This document shows, piece after piece, positions 25,945 to 34,964 of a stretch of 64,000 nt of DNA; the stretch's first letter is position 1, and every line of letters begins with the position of its first letter. The notes below the pieces were generated by a model, which was not told the origin of the DNA, searched no databases, and worked only from the letters and a program-made list of their open reading frames with translations. Made by a program: the position numbers and the translations under genes. The stretch is taken from assembly GCA_036013505.1 (NCBI GenBank), contig CP107851.1:7984001-8048000 (forward strand), given 5' to 3'. Origin of the DNA: Streptomyces sp. NBC_00510 (GTDB taxonomy: Bacteria > Actinomycetota > Actinomycetes > Streptomycetales > Streptomycetaceae).

Positions 25945-26604
25945 TCAGGGTTCGATCAGCCCGGCCCGGATCGCGTACCGCGTGAGTTCCAAGCGGTCGC
26001 GCAGGCCCAGCTTCTGCAGGATGTTGGCACGGTGGCGCTCGACCGTCTTGGCGCTGATGAAGAGGATGTCCCCGATCTCCTTGGAGGTGTGGCCCTCGGC
26101 GACCAGCTTCAGGATCTCCTCCTCCCGGTCGGTGACGGCCCGCGCGGGCAGCGGCTCGCCCTGCCGGGCGCGTTCCAGGAGGTTGCGCACCAGCGCCGTG
26201 ACCGCGCCCGGGTAGATGAACGGCTCGTCGCGCACGGCGGCGCGGCAGGCCTCCACGAGGTCCCGGTCGGCGACGGACTTCGGGACGTAGCCGCTGGCCC
26301 CGGCGCGCAGCGCCTCGAAGAAGAACTGCTCGTTGTCGTGCATCGTCAGCATGAGGATGCGCAGCCCGGGCCGCAGCCGGGACAGCTCGCGGGCCGCCTG
26401 GAGCCCGGTGAGGCGGGGCATGGCGATGTCGAGGACGGCCAGGTCGAGTTCGTGGGCGCGGGCCTGCTCGATGGCCTCGGCGCCGTCCCCGGCCTCCGCG
26501 ACGACGGTCAGGTCCGGTTCGTCGTCGAGGATCATCCGCACGCCGCGGCGCACCAGCGCGTGGTCGTCGGCGAGCAGGATCCGGGTCTTCGCCGCGTCGG
26601 GCAC
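25945..26604 (-). CDS. NarL/FixJ-family response regulator
   Basis: Two-component response regulator of 219 residues. The receiver domain (about 7-120) has acidic residues in LADDH, phosphoacceptor Asp59 in AVLDIAMPR and the Lys in YVPKSVADRD. The LuxR-type helix-turn-helix (about 150-215) reads TDREEEILKLVAEG and then FISAKTVERHRANILQKLGL. It starts 2 nt after the stop of the partner histidine kinase, so they are one operon. The antiporter genes lie upstream on the same strand and may be part of the regulated unit. Confidence 0.92.
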   Translation of the reverse strand: MPDAAKTRILLADDHALVRRGVRMILDDEPDLTVVAEAGDGAEAIEQARAHELDLAVLDIAMPRLTGLQAARELSRLRPGLRILMLTMHDNEQFFFEALRAGASGYVPKSVADRDLVEACRAAVRDEPFIYPGAVTALVRNLLERARQGEPLPARAVTDREEEILKLVAEGHTSKEIGDILFISAKTVERHRANILQKLGLRDRLELTRYAIRAGLIEP

Positions 26605-26606
26605 GG

Positions 26607-27560
26607 TCAGCGGTCCTCCTCGCGGGCGGGTACGTCGAGCCGCACCTCGGTGCCGCCGTCGGGTCCCGGACGGAGCGTGAGCCGCGCCCCGATGAGCAGG
26701 GCGCGTTCGCGCATCCCCCGGATCCCGGCGCCCTCGGGGGCGGCGCCGAGGCCCTTGCCGTCGTCGCGCACGGTCAGGCGTGCACCGGTGGCGGTGCGTT
26801 CCAGCAGGAGGTCGACCCGGCCGGCGCCCGCGTGGCGCGCGGTGTTGGTCAGGCCCTCCTGGGCCACCCGGTACAGGACCAGCTCGGTCTGCTCGTCCAG
26901 GGCGGGCAGGTGGGGGTCGAGGCGGTGGCGCACGGCCAGTGCCGGGGAGGTGAACTCGGCGGTCAGCGCCCGCAGCGCGCTGGGCAGGCCGAGTTCCTCC
27001 AGGACTCCGGGCCGCAGCCGGCGCGCGATGCGGCGGATCTCCTCCAGGCCGGCGCGGGTGGTCTCGCGGACCTGGTGCAACTCCTCGCGCAGTGGGCCGG
27101 GCGCGAGTTCGGTGACGTGCTTGAGCTGGAGCAGCACCGCGGTGAGCGTCTGCCCGACCTCGTCGTGGAGCTCCTGGGCGATCCGCTGCCGCTCGGCCTC
27201 CTGGCCGGACAGCACGTGGGCGCTGCCGGCGGCCTGTTCGCTCTCCAGCCGGTCGAGCATGGTGTTGAAGGTCGTGATGAGTTCGGCGATCTCGCCGTGC
27301 CCGGCGGCGGACGGCCGGCGCCCGGGACGCAGCAGGTCCGCCGCCGCCATGGCCCGGGTCAGCCGGCGCAGCGGCGCCAGCCCGACCCGGAGCAGCACGG
27401 CGTTGGCGACCAGCATCGCGACCAGGCCCGCCACGACCACCGCCGCCTCGGCCGGCAGGACGGGGGAGGAGACGGTGACCGGCCCCAGCAGCAGCATCGT
27501 CGCCACCATCAGCACGACGGCGTTGAGCAGGAAGATCCGCCAGAACAGCGACACGGCCAC
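26607..27560 (-). CDS. Sensor histidine kinase (HisKA_3 type)
   Basis: Membrane sensor kinase of 317 residues. Two N-terminal membrane helices (about 8-30 and 38-62) flank only a very short outside loop, followed by a HAMP-like region, the dimerisation helix with phosphoacceptor His132 in RIAQELHDEVGQTL, and an ATPase domain with N-box EGLTNTARHA and G-box DDGKGLG. The small external loop suggests sensing in or at the membrane, or by a partner. GTG start. It lies 49 bp downstream of the antiporter gene and directly upstream of its response regulator. Confidence 0.9.
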   Translation of the reverse strand: MAVSLFWRIFLLNAVVLMVATMLLLGPVTVSSPVLPAEAAVVVAGLVAMLVANAVLLRVGLAPLRRLTRAMAAADLLRPGRRPSAAGHGEIAELITTFNTMLDRLESEQAAGSAHVLSGQEAERQRIAQELHDEVGQTLTAVLLQLKHVTELAPGPLREELHQVRETTRAGLEEIRRIARRLRPGVLEELGLPSALRALTAEFTSPALAVRHRLDPHLPALDEQTELVLYRVAQEGLTNTARHAGAGRVDLLLERTATGARLTVRDDGKGLGAAPEGAGIRGMRERALLIGARLTLRPGPDGGTEVRLDVPAREEDR

Positions 27561-27609
27561 GGGCCTCCTCTCGGGGGTGAAGCGGGCAACGGACGACGGG
27601 CGCGCGAGG

Positions 27610-28830
27610 TCAGTCCCCGGCGACGGCGGACGGGGTGCGCTCCGGCTCGGAGCCGCTCGTACGCGCCGCCGGGGCCCGGCGCCCGGCCAGTGCCCGGGCC
27701 AGCGGCTCGGTGTAGCGGGCCGTCAGCGGGCCGAAGACCACCAGCAGCAGCACGTACGCCGTGGCCAGCGGGCCCAGCGCGGGCTCGATGCCGGCCGTGA
27801 CCCCCAGCCCCGCGATGACGATGGAGAACTCGCCCCGCGCCACCAGCGCGCCGCCCGCCCGCCACCTGCCCCGCACCGCGACCCCGGCGCGCCGCGCCGC
27901 CCAGTAACCGGTGGCGATCTTGGTGAGCGCGGTGACGACCGCGAGCGCCAGCGCCGGCAGCAGGACCGGCGGGATGCTGGCCGGGTCGGTGTGCAGACCG
28001 AAGAAGACGAAGAACACCGCCGCGAACAGGTCCCGCAGCGGGCTCAGCAGCGAGTGGGCGCCCTCGGCGACCTCCCCGGACAGCGCGATGCCGACCAGGA
28101 ACGCGCCGACCGCCGCAGACACCTGCAACTGCTGGGCGATGCCCGCCACCAGCAGCGTCAGGCCCAGCACGACGAGCAGCAGCTTCTCCGGGTCGTCGCT
28201 GGAGACGAACCGGGAGATCACGCGCCCGAAGCGGACCGCGACCAGCAGCACCAGGCCTGCGGCGCCCAGCGCCACGGCCAGCGTCACGCTGCCCGCGGCC
28301 CAGCCGACCCCGGCCAGCAGGGCGGTGAGGATCGGCAGGTACACCGCCATCGCCAGGTCCTCCAGGACCAGGATGCTCAGGATGACCGGCGTCTCGCGGT
28401 TGCCGAGCCGCCCGAGGTCACCCAGCACCTTCGCGATGACCCCGGAGGAGGAGATCCAGGTGACGCCCGCCAGCACCACCGCGGCCACCGGGCCCCAGCC
28501 GAGCAGCAGCGCCGCGACCGCGCCGGGCAGGGCGTTGAGCGCGATGTCGACCAGGCCCGACGGGTACTGCGTCCGCAGGTTCCCGATCAGATCGCTCGCG
28601 GTGTACTCCAGGCCGAGCATCAGCAGCAGCAGGATGACGCCGATCTCGGCGCCGATCGCCACGAACTCCTCGCTGGTGCCCAGCGGCAGGATCCCGCCCT
28701 CGCCGAAGGCGAGCCCGGCCAGCAGGTAGAGGGGGATGGGGGAGAAGCGCAACCGCCCGGCGACCCTGCCGAGCAGGCCGAGACCGAGGATGATGGCGCC
28801 GAATTCGATGAGGAAGACCGCGGAGTGCAA
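27610..28830 (-). CDS. Cation:proton antiporter (CPA2 / KhtU-like)
   Basis: Integral membrane antiporter of 406 residues with about 12-13 hydrophobic segments, exchanging K+ or Na+ for H+. CPA2 marks include LYLLAGLAFGEGGILPLG, WISSSGVIAKVLGDL in helix 5, VLEDLAMAVYLPIL and FFVFFGLHTDPASIP. The Lys/Arg-Gly-Glu-Phe element ALVARGEFSIVIAGLG is also typical. The TTG at 28830 is chosen because GGGAGTGAG precedes it and the first helix starts straight after; longer forms would overlap the upstream gene. It is 4 nt after the KhtT-like gene, indicating a two-subunit transporter. Confidence 0.88.
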   Translation of the reverse strand: MHSAVFLIEFGAIILGLGLLGRVAGRLRFSPIPLYLLAGLAFGEGGILPLGTSEEFVAIGAEIGVILLLLMLGLEYTASDLIGNLRTQYPSGLVDIALNALPGAVAALLLGWGPVAAVVLAGVTWISSSGVIAKVLGDLGRLGNRETPVILSILVLEDLAMAVYLPILTALLAGVGWAAGSVTLAVALGAAGLVLLVAVRFGRVISRFVSSDDPEKLLLVVLGLTLLVAGIAQQLQVSAAVGAFLVGIALSGEVAEGAHSLLSPLRDLFAAVFFVFFGLHTDPASIPPVLLPALALAVVTALTKIATGYWAARRAGVAVRGRWRAGGALVARGEFSIVIAGLGVTAGIEPALGPLATAYVLLLVVFGPLTARYTEPLARALAGRRAPAARTSGSEPERTPSAVAGD

Positions 28831-28834
28831 GGAC

Positions 28835-29305
28835 TCACTCCCGCCCGAGTATCGCGGCGGCGGCCTCGACACCCTCACGGGTGCCGATGACGATCATCGT
28901 GTCGCCGCCGGCCAGGCGGAAGTCCGGTGCGGGGGAGGGGATCGCGTCCGCCCTGCGCAGCACGGCGACGATGGAGGCGCCGGTGTCCGTGCGCATCCGC
29001 GTCTCGCCGAGCAGGCGGCCGTTCCAGTACGAGGTGACGGGCAGTTCGATGCGCTCCGCGACCAGACCGAGGTCGGTCGTGTGCAGCAGGTTCGGGCTGT
29101 GGTGCGTCGGCATCAGCGCGTCGATCAGCGACATCGCCTCGGGCCCGGTCAGCCGCAGCGACTGCGCGCACGCGTCCGGGTCGTCGGCCCGGTACACGTT
29201 CACCGTCCGCGAACCGTCGCGGTGGGCGACCACCGACAGATGACGCCGGTCCCGCGTGGTGAGGTCGTACCGGACACCGATGCCCGGCAATGGTGTCGTG
29301 CTCAT
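28835..29305 (-). CDS. KhtT-like antiporter regulatory subunit with TrkA-C (RCK-C) domain
   Basis: Soluble protein of 156 residues. The N-terminal half (PGIGVRYDLTTRDRRHLSVV, DGSRTVNVYRADDPD) matches KhtT-like proteins. The C-terminal half (about 75-156) is a TrkA-C ligand domain with LGETRMRTDTGASIVAVLR and LAGGDTMIVIGTREGVEA. Such subunits gate the antiporter; in Bacillus KhtT binds c-di-AMP, which may or may not hold here. The ATG gives a start matching the family; the longer frame upstream is not needed. Confidence 0.86.
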   Translation of the reverse strand: MSTTPLPGIGVRYDLTTRDRRHLSVVAHRDGSRTVNVYRADDPDACAQSLRLTGPEAMSLIDALMPTHHSPNLLHTTDLGLVAERIELPVTSYWNGRLLGETRMRTDTGASIVAVLRRADAIPSPAPDFRLAGGDTMIVIGTREGVEAAAAILGRE

Positions 29306-29641
29306 CCGCGGAGCAGGCACAGCTCGGTTCCCTTCACGGACGGCGTGCCGCCGCCCGGTTGCTCGTCCGTTTCGTCCCCCAGGGATCCTCATCCTTTCAT
29401 CCGGGCGAACCGGGCCGATATGGGTGCTGACACCCATCGCGGGCCCCGTGTGACGGTTCCCACACCCGGAACGGAAAAGGCCGGGAGAACCGGTGCCTTA
29501 CCTGAGCGCAGCCTTATGTGTTCTTGAAGATCCGCTCCCGACCGGCGAGTTCTCCGCCTCGGGCGCCTAGGGTCACAGTGCCCGGCACACCACGTTCGGA
29601 CGTGCCCGGTGCAGTTCCCGTCGTCCGGAGGTACCCCGCGC
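29306..29641. other. 336-bp divergent promoter region (antiporter / CAP gene)
   Basis: No gene is seen. A perfect hairpin ATGGGTG-ctga-CACCCAT lies at 29420-29437 and could be an operator or a leader stem. A TAGGGT hexamer at 29568-29573 fits the actinobacterial -10 consensus for the CAP gene, but no convincing -35 accompanies it. Confidence 0.35.
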
Positions 29642-30409
29642 ATGAGTTCCCACAGGAAACGACACCGCGCCCGCCGCGCCCCCTCGGCGCGGTCCTGGCC
29701 GCTGGCCGCCGCGGTGGCGACGGTCGCCGCGGGCGCCCTGGTCGGGGTCGGTGCGCAGTACGGGAACAACGGCGGCAAGGACAAGGCCTCGCTGGCGGCC
29801 GGCGACCGGGAGGCCGACGACCCCGTCGCGTCCGACGCGCGCCCGGAGACCGCGAGCCCGAGCCCGACGGCCGCGAGCCCCAGCGCCTCCGCCACCCCGG
29901 AGCGGCGCAAGCCGGCCTCGCGGCACACCCGCACGCCGCGGCCCTCCGCCACGCCGACCCGTACGGTGGCCCCGTCACCGGCCTCCACGACGGTCGCGGC
30001 GCAGCCCTCGCGGTCCGACGCCGACGAGTCGGTGGTCGAGGAGATCGTCCGGCTGGTCAACGAGGAGCGCGCCTCCGCCGGATGCCGCCCCGTGACGCTG
30101 CAGGACCGGCTCACCGAGGCCGCCCAGGACTACACGGACGTGATGGCCCGCTCGGGCGAGCTCTCCCACACCGGGCCCGACGGGTCCACCATGGCCGGGC
30201 GCGTCGAGGCGGCCGGGTACCAGTGGTCGGCCCTCGGCGAGAACATAGCCGTGGGCCAGCGGACCGCCGCCGCCGTGATGGACGCCTGGATGCACAGCGA
30301 GGGGCACCGGGCGAACATCCTCAACTGCAACTTCGAGCAGATCGGAGTCGGCGTGAACACGTCGTCCAACGGTCCCTGGTGGACCCAGGACTTCGGCACG
30401 CCCCGCTGA
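29642..30409 (+). CDS. Secreted CAP-domain (SCP/PR-1) protein
   Basis: Protein of 255 residues. The basic N-terminus SSHRKRHRARR and one hydrophobic stretch (to about 40) form a signal peptide or membrane anchor. A Ser/Pro/Thr/Arg-rich linker reaches about residue 125. The CAP domain follows, starting VEEIVRLVNEERASAGC, with His in ELSHTGPDGS, Glu in LGENIAVGQ and His in SEGHRANIL, so the cavity residues are intact. It is a paralogue of the protein encoded at 12455-13228, sharing the WTQDFG near-terminal motif. GGAGGT precedes the ATG. The role is unknown; a cell-wall-associated or extracellular function is likely. Confidence 0.87.
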   Translation: MSSHRKRHRARRAPSARSWPLAAAVATVAAGALVGVGAQYGNNGGKDKASLAAGDREADDPVASDARPETASPSPTAASPSASATPERRKPASRHTRTPRPSATPTRTVAPSPASTTVAAQPSRSDADESVVEEIVRLVNEERASAGCRPVTLQDRLTEAAQDYTDVMARSGELSHTGPDGSTMAGRVEAAGYQWSALGENIAVGQRTAAAVMDAWMHSEGHRANILNCNFEQIGVGVNTSSNGPWWTQDFGTPR

Positions 30410-30412
30410 ACC

Positions 30413-30447
30413 GCCGACCGGCCGGTCAGCTGGGGCGGCCGGTCGGC
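30413..30447. terminator. Terminator hairpin between convergent genes
   Basis: GCCGACCGGCC (30413-30423) and GGCCGGTCGGC (30437-30447) are perfect complements with a 13-nt loop. They lie between the convergent CAP gene and the histidine kinase gene whose stop is at 30449. Confidence 0.7.
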
Positions 30448-30448
30448 C

Positions 30449-31810
30449 TCAGGCCGGGTGCGGGTGACGCCTCGCGCGTCGGGCCGCTTTCCTTCCCCCC
30501 ACAGGCGGCCCGCCGGCGAGCCCGAGCGTCACCCGCACCCTCGTGCCGCCCAGTGGGCCCCTGGTGATCTCCATGCCGCCGTCGCAGGCGGCCGCCGCCC
30601 GCTGCACGATGTCCAGGCCGAGGCCGGTGGAGCCGCCGACGCTCACCCCGCGGGCCCGGGCGGTGTCCGGGTCGCTGATCCCCGGCCCCGCGTCGTCCAC
30701 CGTGAGCAGCACCGTCCGGGCGGTCCGCTCCACCGTCACCGCCAGCGCGGTGCCCTGCGGGGTGTGCCGGAACACGTTGCCGATCAACGCGTCGACGACC
30801 GCCGCGAGGTCGTCCTCGCCGAGCGGGACCGCGGTCGCCTCCGCGGTCGCCTCCAGCCGGCACTCGCGCTCCTGCTGCGCCGCCAGGACGGACCAGAACT
30901 CGACCCGGCCGCGCACCACGGCCGACGCGTCGCACTCCTGCAGGCGGCCCGGGCGCTCGGGCGAGGCCGACAGCGGCGTACGGGCCGCGTCGATGATCGA
31001 GTCCAGCTCGCTCTCCAGGTGCGCGATCGCGGCCTCCAGGTCCTCGCCCCGGTAGCCGGGGACCTGCGCGGCGATCCGCTCGGCCTCCAGCTGCAACCGG
31101 GTCAGCGGGGTCCGCAGGCGGTGCGAGAGGTCGGCGACCAGTTCCCGTTCCATGGCGAGCAGTTCGACGACCCGGTCGGCCATCGTGTTGAAGGCCACGC
31201 CGGCCTCCTGCAGCTCCGGCGGCCCCTTGGGCTCCACCCGGATGCCCAGTTCCCCCGCGCCGAGCGAGCGCGAGGCGCGGGACAGACCCTGGGAGGCGCG
31301 CACCACGCGCGCGCCCAGCCGGTCGGCGACCAGCACCGACCCCGCCACCAGGCCCAGCGCCAGCAACGCCATCATCGCCCAGGACGCCGTCACCCCGCGG
31401 TCCAGGTCGGCGCGGGGGACGAAGGCCTCCACCACCGCCACCCGGTCTCGGGCCAGGATCACCGGCTGGAGGTAGACCCAGCCCGCGGAGGTGTCCGTGG
31501 CCACGGTCCGGCGTCCGTCGGCCGCCCGGTCGAGGGCCTCCTGGGAGGCGTGCACCTTTCCCACGACCTGCCCGTCGGGCAGCCGCACGCTCAGGTGGTC
31601 CCCCGAGTCCAGCCCGGCCACCGCCTGCTGGACGTCCGCGGGCCGCGTGGTGAGGGCGAGCACCGGCGCCAGCGCCGCGGCCCGCTGCTCGGCGACCGTG
31701 GTCGCCCGCGAACGGGCCTCGGACTGCACCAGCAGCGCCAGCGGGATCAGGAAGGACAGCGCCACCATCGACGTCACCGCCAGCGCCACCCCGGCCAGGG
31801 CGCGTCTCAT
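30449..31810 (-). CDS. Sensor histidine kinase (OmpR-system partner)
   Basis: Membrane kinase of 453 residues. Helix 1 (about 8-28) and helix 2 (about 143-162) flank an extracellular sensor of about 110 residues. HAMP (about 165-220) leads to the HisKA helix with His230 in ADLSHRLRTPLTRLQLE, and the ATPase domain has N-box GNVFRHTPQG and G-box DDAGPGISD. The ATG overlaps the stop of the response-regulator gene (ATGA), so the pair is translationally coupled with the regulator first. The signal is unknown. Confidence 0.9.
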   Translation of the reverse strand: MRRALAGVALAVTSMVALSFLIPLALLVQSEARSRATTVAEQRAAALAPVLALTTRPADVQQAVAGLDSGDHLSVRLPDGQVVGKVHASQEALDRAADGRRTVATDTSAGWVYLQPVILARDRVAVVEAFVPRADLDRGVTASWAMMALLALGLVAGSVLVADRLGARVVRASQGLSRASRSLGAGELGIRVEPKGPPELQEAGVAFNTMADRVVELLAMERELVADLSHRLRTPLTRLQLEAERIAAQVPGYRGEDLEAAIAHLESELDSIIDAARTPLSASPERPGRLQECDASAVVRGRVEFWSVLAAQQERECRLEATAEATAVPLGEDDLAAVVDALIGNVFRHTPQGTALAVTVERTARTVLLTVDDAGPGISDPDTARARGVSVGGSTGLGLDIVQRAAAACDGGMEITRGPLGGTRVRVTLGLAGGPPVGGRKAARRARRHPHPA

Positions 31811-32514
31811 CGCGGCGTCACCAGCTTGATGCCGACGCCCCGCACGGTGTGCAGGTAGCGCGGCTGCGAGGCCCGCTCGCCCAGCTTGCGGCGCAGCGCC
31901 GACAGATGGACGTCGATCGTCTGGTCCTCCACGTACGCCTGCTGCCACACGTCCGCCAGGATGCGGCTGCGCGGCACCACGCGGTCCGCGTGCTCCGCCA
32001 GGTAGGCCAGCAGGTCGAACTCCCTGCGCGTCAACCGCAGTTCGCGCCCGTCGTGGTACGCCACCCGGGCCGGTACGTCGATCAGCAGACCGCCCACCCG
32101 CAGCGCGCCGGCCGCGCCCTCCGGGGCCGGGCCCTGCGGCTGCGCCGGCGCCATCGCCGAACGGCGCAGCACCGCCGTCAGACGGGCCACCAACTGGCCC
32201 CCGGAGAACGGCTTCACCAGGTAGTCGTCGGCGCCCGCGTTCAGCAGCCGGATCACCTCGCTGTCGTCGTCGCGCGCGGTCGTGACGAGGACCGGGACCC
32301 GCGAGATGCCGCGCAGCATCCGCAGCACGTCCACCCCGTCCAGGTCCGGCAGCCCGAGGTCGAGCACCACGGCGTCCGGGGGGCGCTGCGCGGCCTGCCG
32401 CAACGCCTCGAAGCCGTAGGCCGAGCTGTGCACCATGTGGCCGTGCGCGGTCAGCACCTCGACCAGCCGCGCGCGTATCGCGGGGTCGTCCTCGACCAGG
32501 AGTACGGATGCCAT
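31807..32514 (-). CDS. OmpR/PhoB-family response regulator
   Basis: Response regulator of 235 residues. The receiver domain (about 1-118) has VEDDPAI, phosphoacceptor Asp52 in AVVLDLGLPDLDG and Lys in DYLVKPFSGGQL. The C-terminal winged helix (about 140-230) has LTRREFDLLAYLAEH and the recognition part DQTIDVHLSALRRKLGE. Its stop overlaps the kinase start. The start is 37 bp from the divergent small membrane-protein gene, so the promoters must be very tight or overlap. Confidence 0.92.
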   Translation of the reverse strand: MASVLLVEDDPAIRARLVEVLTAHGHMVHSSAYGFEALRQAAQRPPDAVVLDLGLPDLDGVDVLRMLRGISRVPVLVTTARDDDSEVIRLLNAGADDYLVKPFSGGQLVARLTAVLRRSAMAPAQPQGPAPEGAAGALRVGGLLIDVPARVAYHDGRELRLTRREFDLLAYLAEHADRVVPRSRILADVWQQAYVEDQTIDVHLSALRRKLGERASQPRYLHTVRGVGIKLVTPR

Positions 32515-32550
32515 GTGGAGGGACAGTAGCCGGTCGGGAAAGATGGCGGC

Positions 32551-33111
32551 GTGCCCCGGTACCTGCGCTACGTCGTCATATGGCTCTCGTGCACCGCGGT
32601 CAGCGTGACCGCGGTCATGCTCACCGTCGGCTTCGTGGTGGGCTCGACCCGCCCGACGCCGCCCGTCGCGCGGGACATCCCCGAGAGCGCGCTCGCCGGC
32701 GGCAGCCCGTCCCCCGCGCGGCCCTCGCCGTCGCGCACCGCGCCGGTGTCCCCCGCCGCGAAGCGCACCCCCAGCCCCACCGTGCGCCGGCCCACCCGGA
32801 CCCCGGTCCGGCCGGCCACCACCGCGCCCCCCACCCGCACCGCCCGCCCGTCCGCCACGCCCGTCGACTGCGGGACCGGCGGCGCCGGGGTCCACACCCT
32901 CCAGTCCCAGGGCGGCCAGGCCTCGGTGCGCTTCGGCGAGGACGCCGTGTGCCTGGTGTCCGCCGTGCCCGCCAGCGGGTTCACCGTCTCCACCCGGCGT
33001 GACGGGGCGCAGCAGCTGACGGTGACCTTCTCCGGCGACCGGCACCGCTCCGAGATCGTCGCCACCACCACCCCGCAGAGCAAGGCGACCATCCGCGAGG
33101 TGTCCTGGTGA
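32551..33111 (+). CDS. Hypothetical membrane-anchored or secreted protein
   Basis: Not recognised. It has 186 residues. One hydrophobic segment (about 7-30, YVVIWLSCTAVSVTAVMLTV) is followed by a long Pro/Ser/Thr/Arg-rich linker (to about 105) and a small C-terminal domain of about 80 residues with two cysteines (VDCGTGG and DAVCLVS) that could form a disulfide. The layout suggests an external domain on a flexible stalk. GTG start. It is divergent from the OmpR-type regulator with only a 36-bp gap, so it may be a target of that system; that is inference. Confidence 0.6.
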   Translation: MPRYLRYVVIWLSCTAVSVTAVMLTVGFVVGSTRPTPPVARDIPESALAGGSPSPARPSPSRTAPVSPAAKRTPSPTVRRPTRTPVRPATTAPPTRTARPSATPVDCGTGGAGVHTLQSQGGQASVRFGEDAVCLVSAVPASGFTVSTRRDGAQQLTVTFSGDRHRSEIVATTTPQSKATIREVSW

Positions 33112-33145
33112 CCGGGCGCGGACGGCGACCGGGATACTGGGCGCC

Positions 33146-33760
33146 ATGCGTATCGACTTCGATCCCGAGGCCATGGGCCGGACCCCGTTCTACAAGCTCC
33201 TGACCTCGGTGGTCGTCCCGCGCCCCATCGCCTGGGTCTCGACGCTCAGCGAGGCGGGGACGGCCAACCTCGCCCCGCACTCCTTCTTCACCGTCGCCTG
33301 CGTCAGCCCGCCGGTCGTGCAGTTCACCTCGGTGGGGCGGAAGGACTCGCTGCGCAACATCGAGGAGACCCGGCAGTTCGTGGTCAACCTCGCGCCCGAG
33401 CACCTCTTCGAGCAGATCAACGCCACCGGCACCGACTTCCCGCGCGGCGTCAGCGAGTTCGACGCGGTCGGCATCGCCCGTGAGCCCAGCCGCGCGGTCA
33501 AGCCGCCGCGCGTCGCGGCCTCGCCCGTCGCCCTGGAGTGCGAACTGCACAGCACGGTCACCCTCGGCGACTCGACCGTGGTCTTCGGGCGCGTCGTCCA
33601 CGCCGCCGTCTCCGAGGCCGTGATGCTCGAGGGCCACCCCGACGTGCGCAAGCTCCGCCCGCTGGCCCGCCTCGGCAAGGACGAATGGGGCACGACCGGC
33701 GAGGTCCTGGAGATCTCCCGCATCCGCTACGCCGACTGGCCGGGCGTCACCCAGGGCTGA
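33146..33760 (+). CDS. Flavin reductase-like FMN-binding protein
   Basis: Protein of 204 residues of the flavin-reductase/FMN-binding split-barrel family, often an FMN oxidoreductase supplying reduced flavin. Supporting features are YKLLTSVVVPRPIAWVSTLS, the ANLAPHSFFTVACVSPPVVQF FMN-site segment and the NIEETRQFVVNLA strand. The variants with this PRPIAWVST opening form a distinct clade whose substrates are mostly unknown. It begins 34 bp after the small membrane-protein gene and may share a transcript. A strong terminator follows. Confidence 0.85.
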   Translation: MRIDFDPEAMGRTPFYKLLTSVVVPRPIAWVSTLSEAGTANLAPHSFFTVACVSPPVVQFTSVGRKDSLRNIEETRQFVVNLAPEHLFEQINATGTDFPRGVSEFDAVGIAREPSRAVKPPRVAASPVALECELHSTVTLGDSTVVFGRVVHAAVSEAVMLEGHPDVRKLRPLARLGKDEWGTTGEVLEISRIRYADWPGVTQG

Positions 33761-33781
33761 GCGTCGTCCCGCCGTACGTCC

Positions 33782-33830
33782 GGCCCGGACCGGTCGTCCG
33801 GTCCGCGCCGCCGTACGACCGGTCCGGGCC
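33782..33830. terminator. Strong bidirectional terminator
   Basis: A perfect 16-bp inverted repeat, GGCCCGGACCGGTCGT (33782-33797) and ACGACCGGTCCGGGCC (33815-33830), with a 17-nt loop, lies between the convergent flavin-reductase and aldo/keto-reductase genes. Confidence 0.8.
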
Positions 33831-33838
33831 CGTGGGCG

Positions 33839-34867
33839 TCACGGACGGTTGCGGCGGCGCAGGGACGGGTCGAGCAGTGCGGGCGGGGTGTCGAACTTCT
33901 CGTGCGGGGCGAGGTCGACGCCGGGGGCGACGATCGCGTCGATCGCGTCCAGCACGTCGGCGGAGAGCACGGTGTCCGCGGCGGCGAGGTGTGCCCGCAG
34001 GTGGTCCGGTGTGCGGGGGCCGATGATCGCGGCGGTCACGGCGGGGTGCGCCGTCACGAAGCCGAGGGCGAGCTGGACCATGGTCAGTCCGGCCTCGGCC
34101 GCGAGTGCGGCCAGCTTCTCGACGGCGTCGAGCCTGGCCCGGTTGGCGGGGAGGGCGGTGTCGAAGCGTTCCGGAAGGAACGTGGAGCGGCTGGTGGTGA
34201 CCGGCCGGCCCTCGCGGACCGCGCCGGACAGCCAGCCCGAGGCCAGTGGGCTCCACGCCAGCACGCCCAGGCCGTACTCCTCGGTGACGGGCAGCACATG
34301 GGTCTCCACGGCGCGCTGCAGGATCGAGTAGCCGGGCTGTTCGGTGACGTACCGGCTCAGGTGGTGCTCGCGGGCGGCCCACTGGGCCTGCACGATGCGG
34401 TACGCGGGGAAGGTCGAGGAGCCGAAGTGGCGGATCTTGCCTGCGCGTTGCAGGTCGGTCAGGGCCGACAGGGTCTCCTCGTCGCCGGTGGCCGGGTCCC
34501 ACCGGTGGACCTGGTAGAGGTCGACGTGGTCGACGCCGAGCCGGCGCAGGCTGTCCTCCAGGGCCGTGACCAGCCAGCGGCGGGAACTGCCGCGGTGGTT
34601 GCGCTCGTCGCCCATCGGCATGCCGGCCTTCGTGGCCAGCACGATGTCGTCGCGGCGGCCGGCGAGGGCCTTGCCGACCATCTCCTCCGACTCTCCGGCG
34701 CCGTACATGTCGGCGGTGTCGATGACGTTGATCCCGGCCTCGAGGGCGGCGTCGACGAGGGCGGTGGCCTCGTCCTGGGTGGTGCGCCCGATGCTGCCGA
34801 AGTTCATCGCGCCGAGGGCGAGGGAACTGACCTGCACACCGGTGCGGCCGAGGGTGCGGTACTGCAT
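33839..34867 (-). CDS. Aldo/keto reductase
   Basis: NADPH-dependent oxidoreductase of 342 residues. It has the AKR catalytic tetrad in context: Asp and Tyr in NVIDTADMYGAGESEEMVG, Lys in VLATKAG and His in YQVHRWDP. The C-terminal NADPH-binding segment is VTAAIIGPRTPDHLRAHL. The N-terminus QYRTLGRTGVQVSSLALGAMNFG is typical for this family. Substrate not predictable. It is divergent from the TetR-type regulator with a clear double palindrome between them, so induction by a ligand of that regulator is likely. Confidence 0.92.
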   Translation of the reverse strand: MQYRTLGRTGVQVSSLALGAMNFGSIGRTTQDEATALVDAALEAGINVIDTADMYGAGESEEMVGKALAGRRDDIVLATKAGMPMGDERNHRGSSRRWLVTALEDSLRRLGVDHVDLYQVHRWDPATGDEETLSALTDLQRAGKIRHFGSSTFPAYRIVQAQWAAREHHLSRYVTEQPGYSILQRAVETHVLPVTEEYGLGVLAWSPLASGWLSGAVREGRPVTTSRSTFLPERFDTALPANRARLDAVEKLAALAAEAGLTMVQLALGFVTAHPAVTAAIIGPRTPDHLRAHLAAADTVLSADVLDAIDAIVAPGVDLAPHEKFDTPPALLDPSLRRRNRP

Positions 34868-34964
34868 GACCGTGTTCTCCCTTGCGGGTGGGGTGGGGTG
34901 GCTGCGTGCGGCGGAAGCGCGCACGACTTGGTCCCGGGGCGTAGGCCCTGGCATGATGGGCAAA

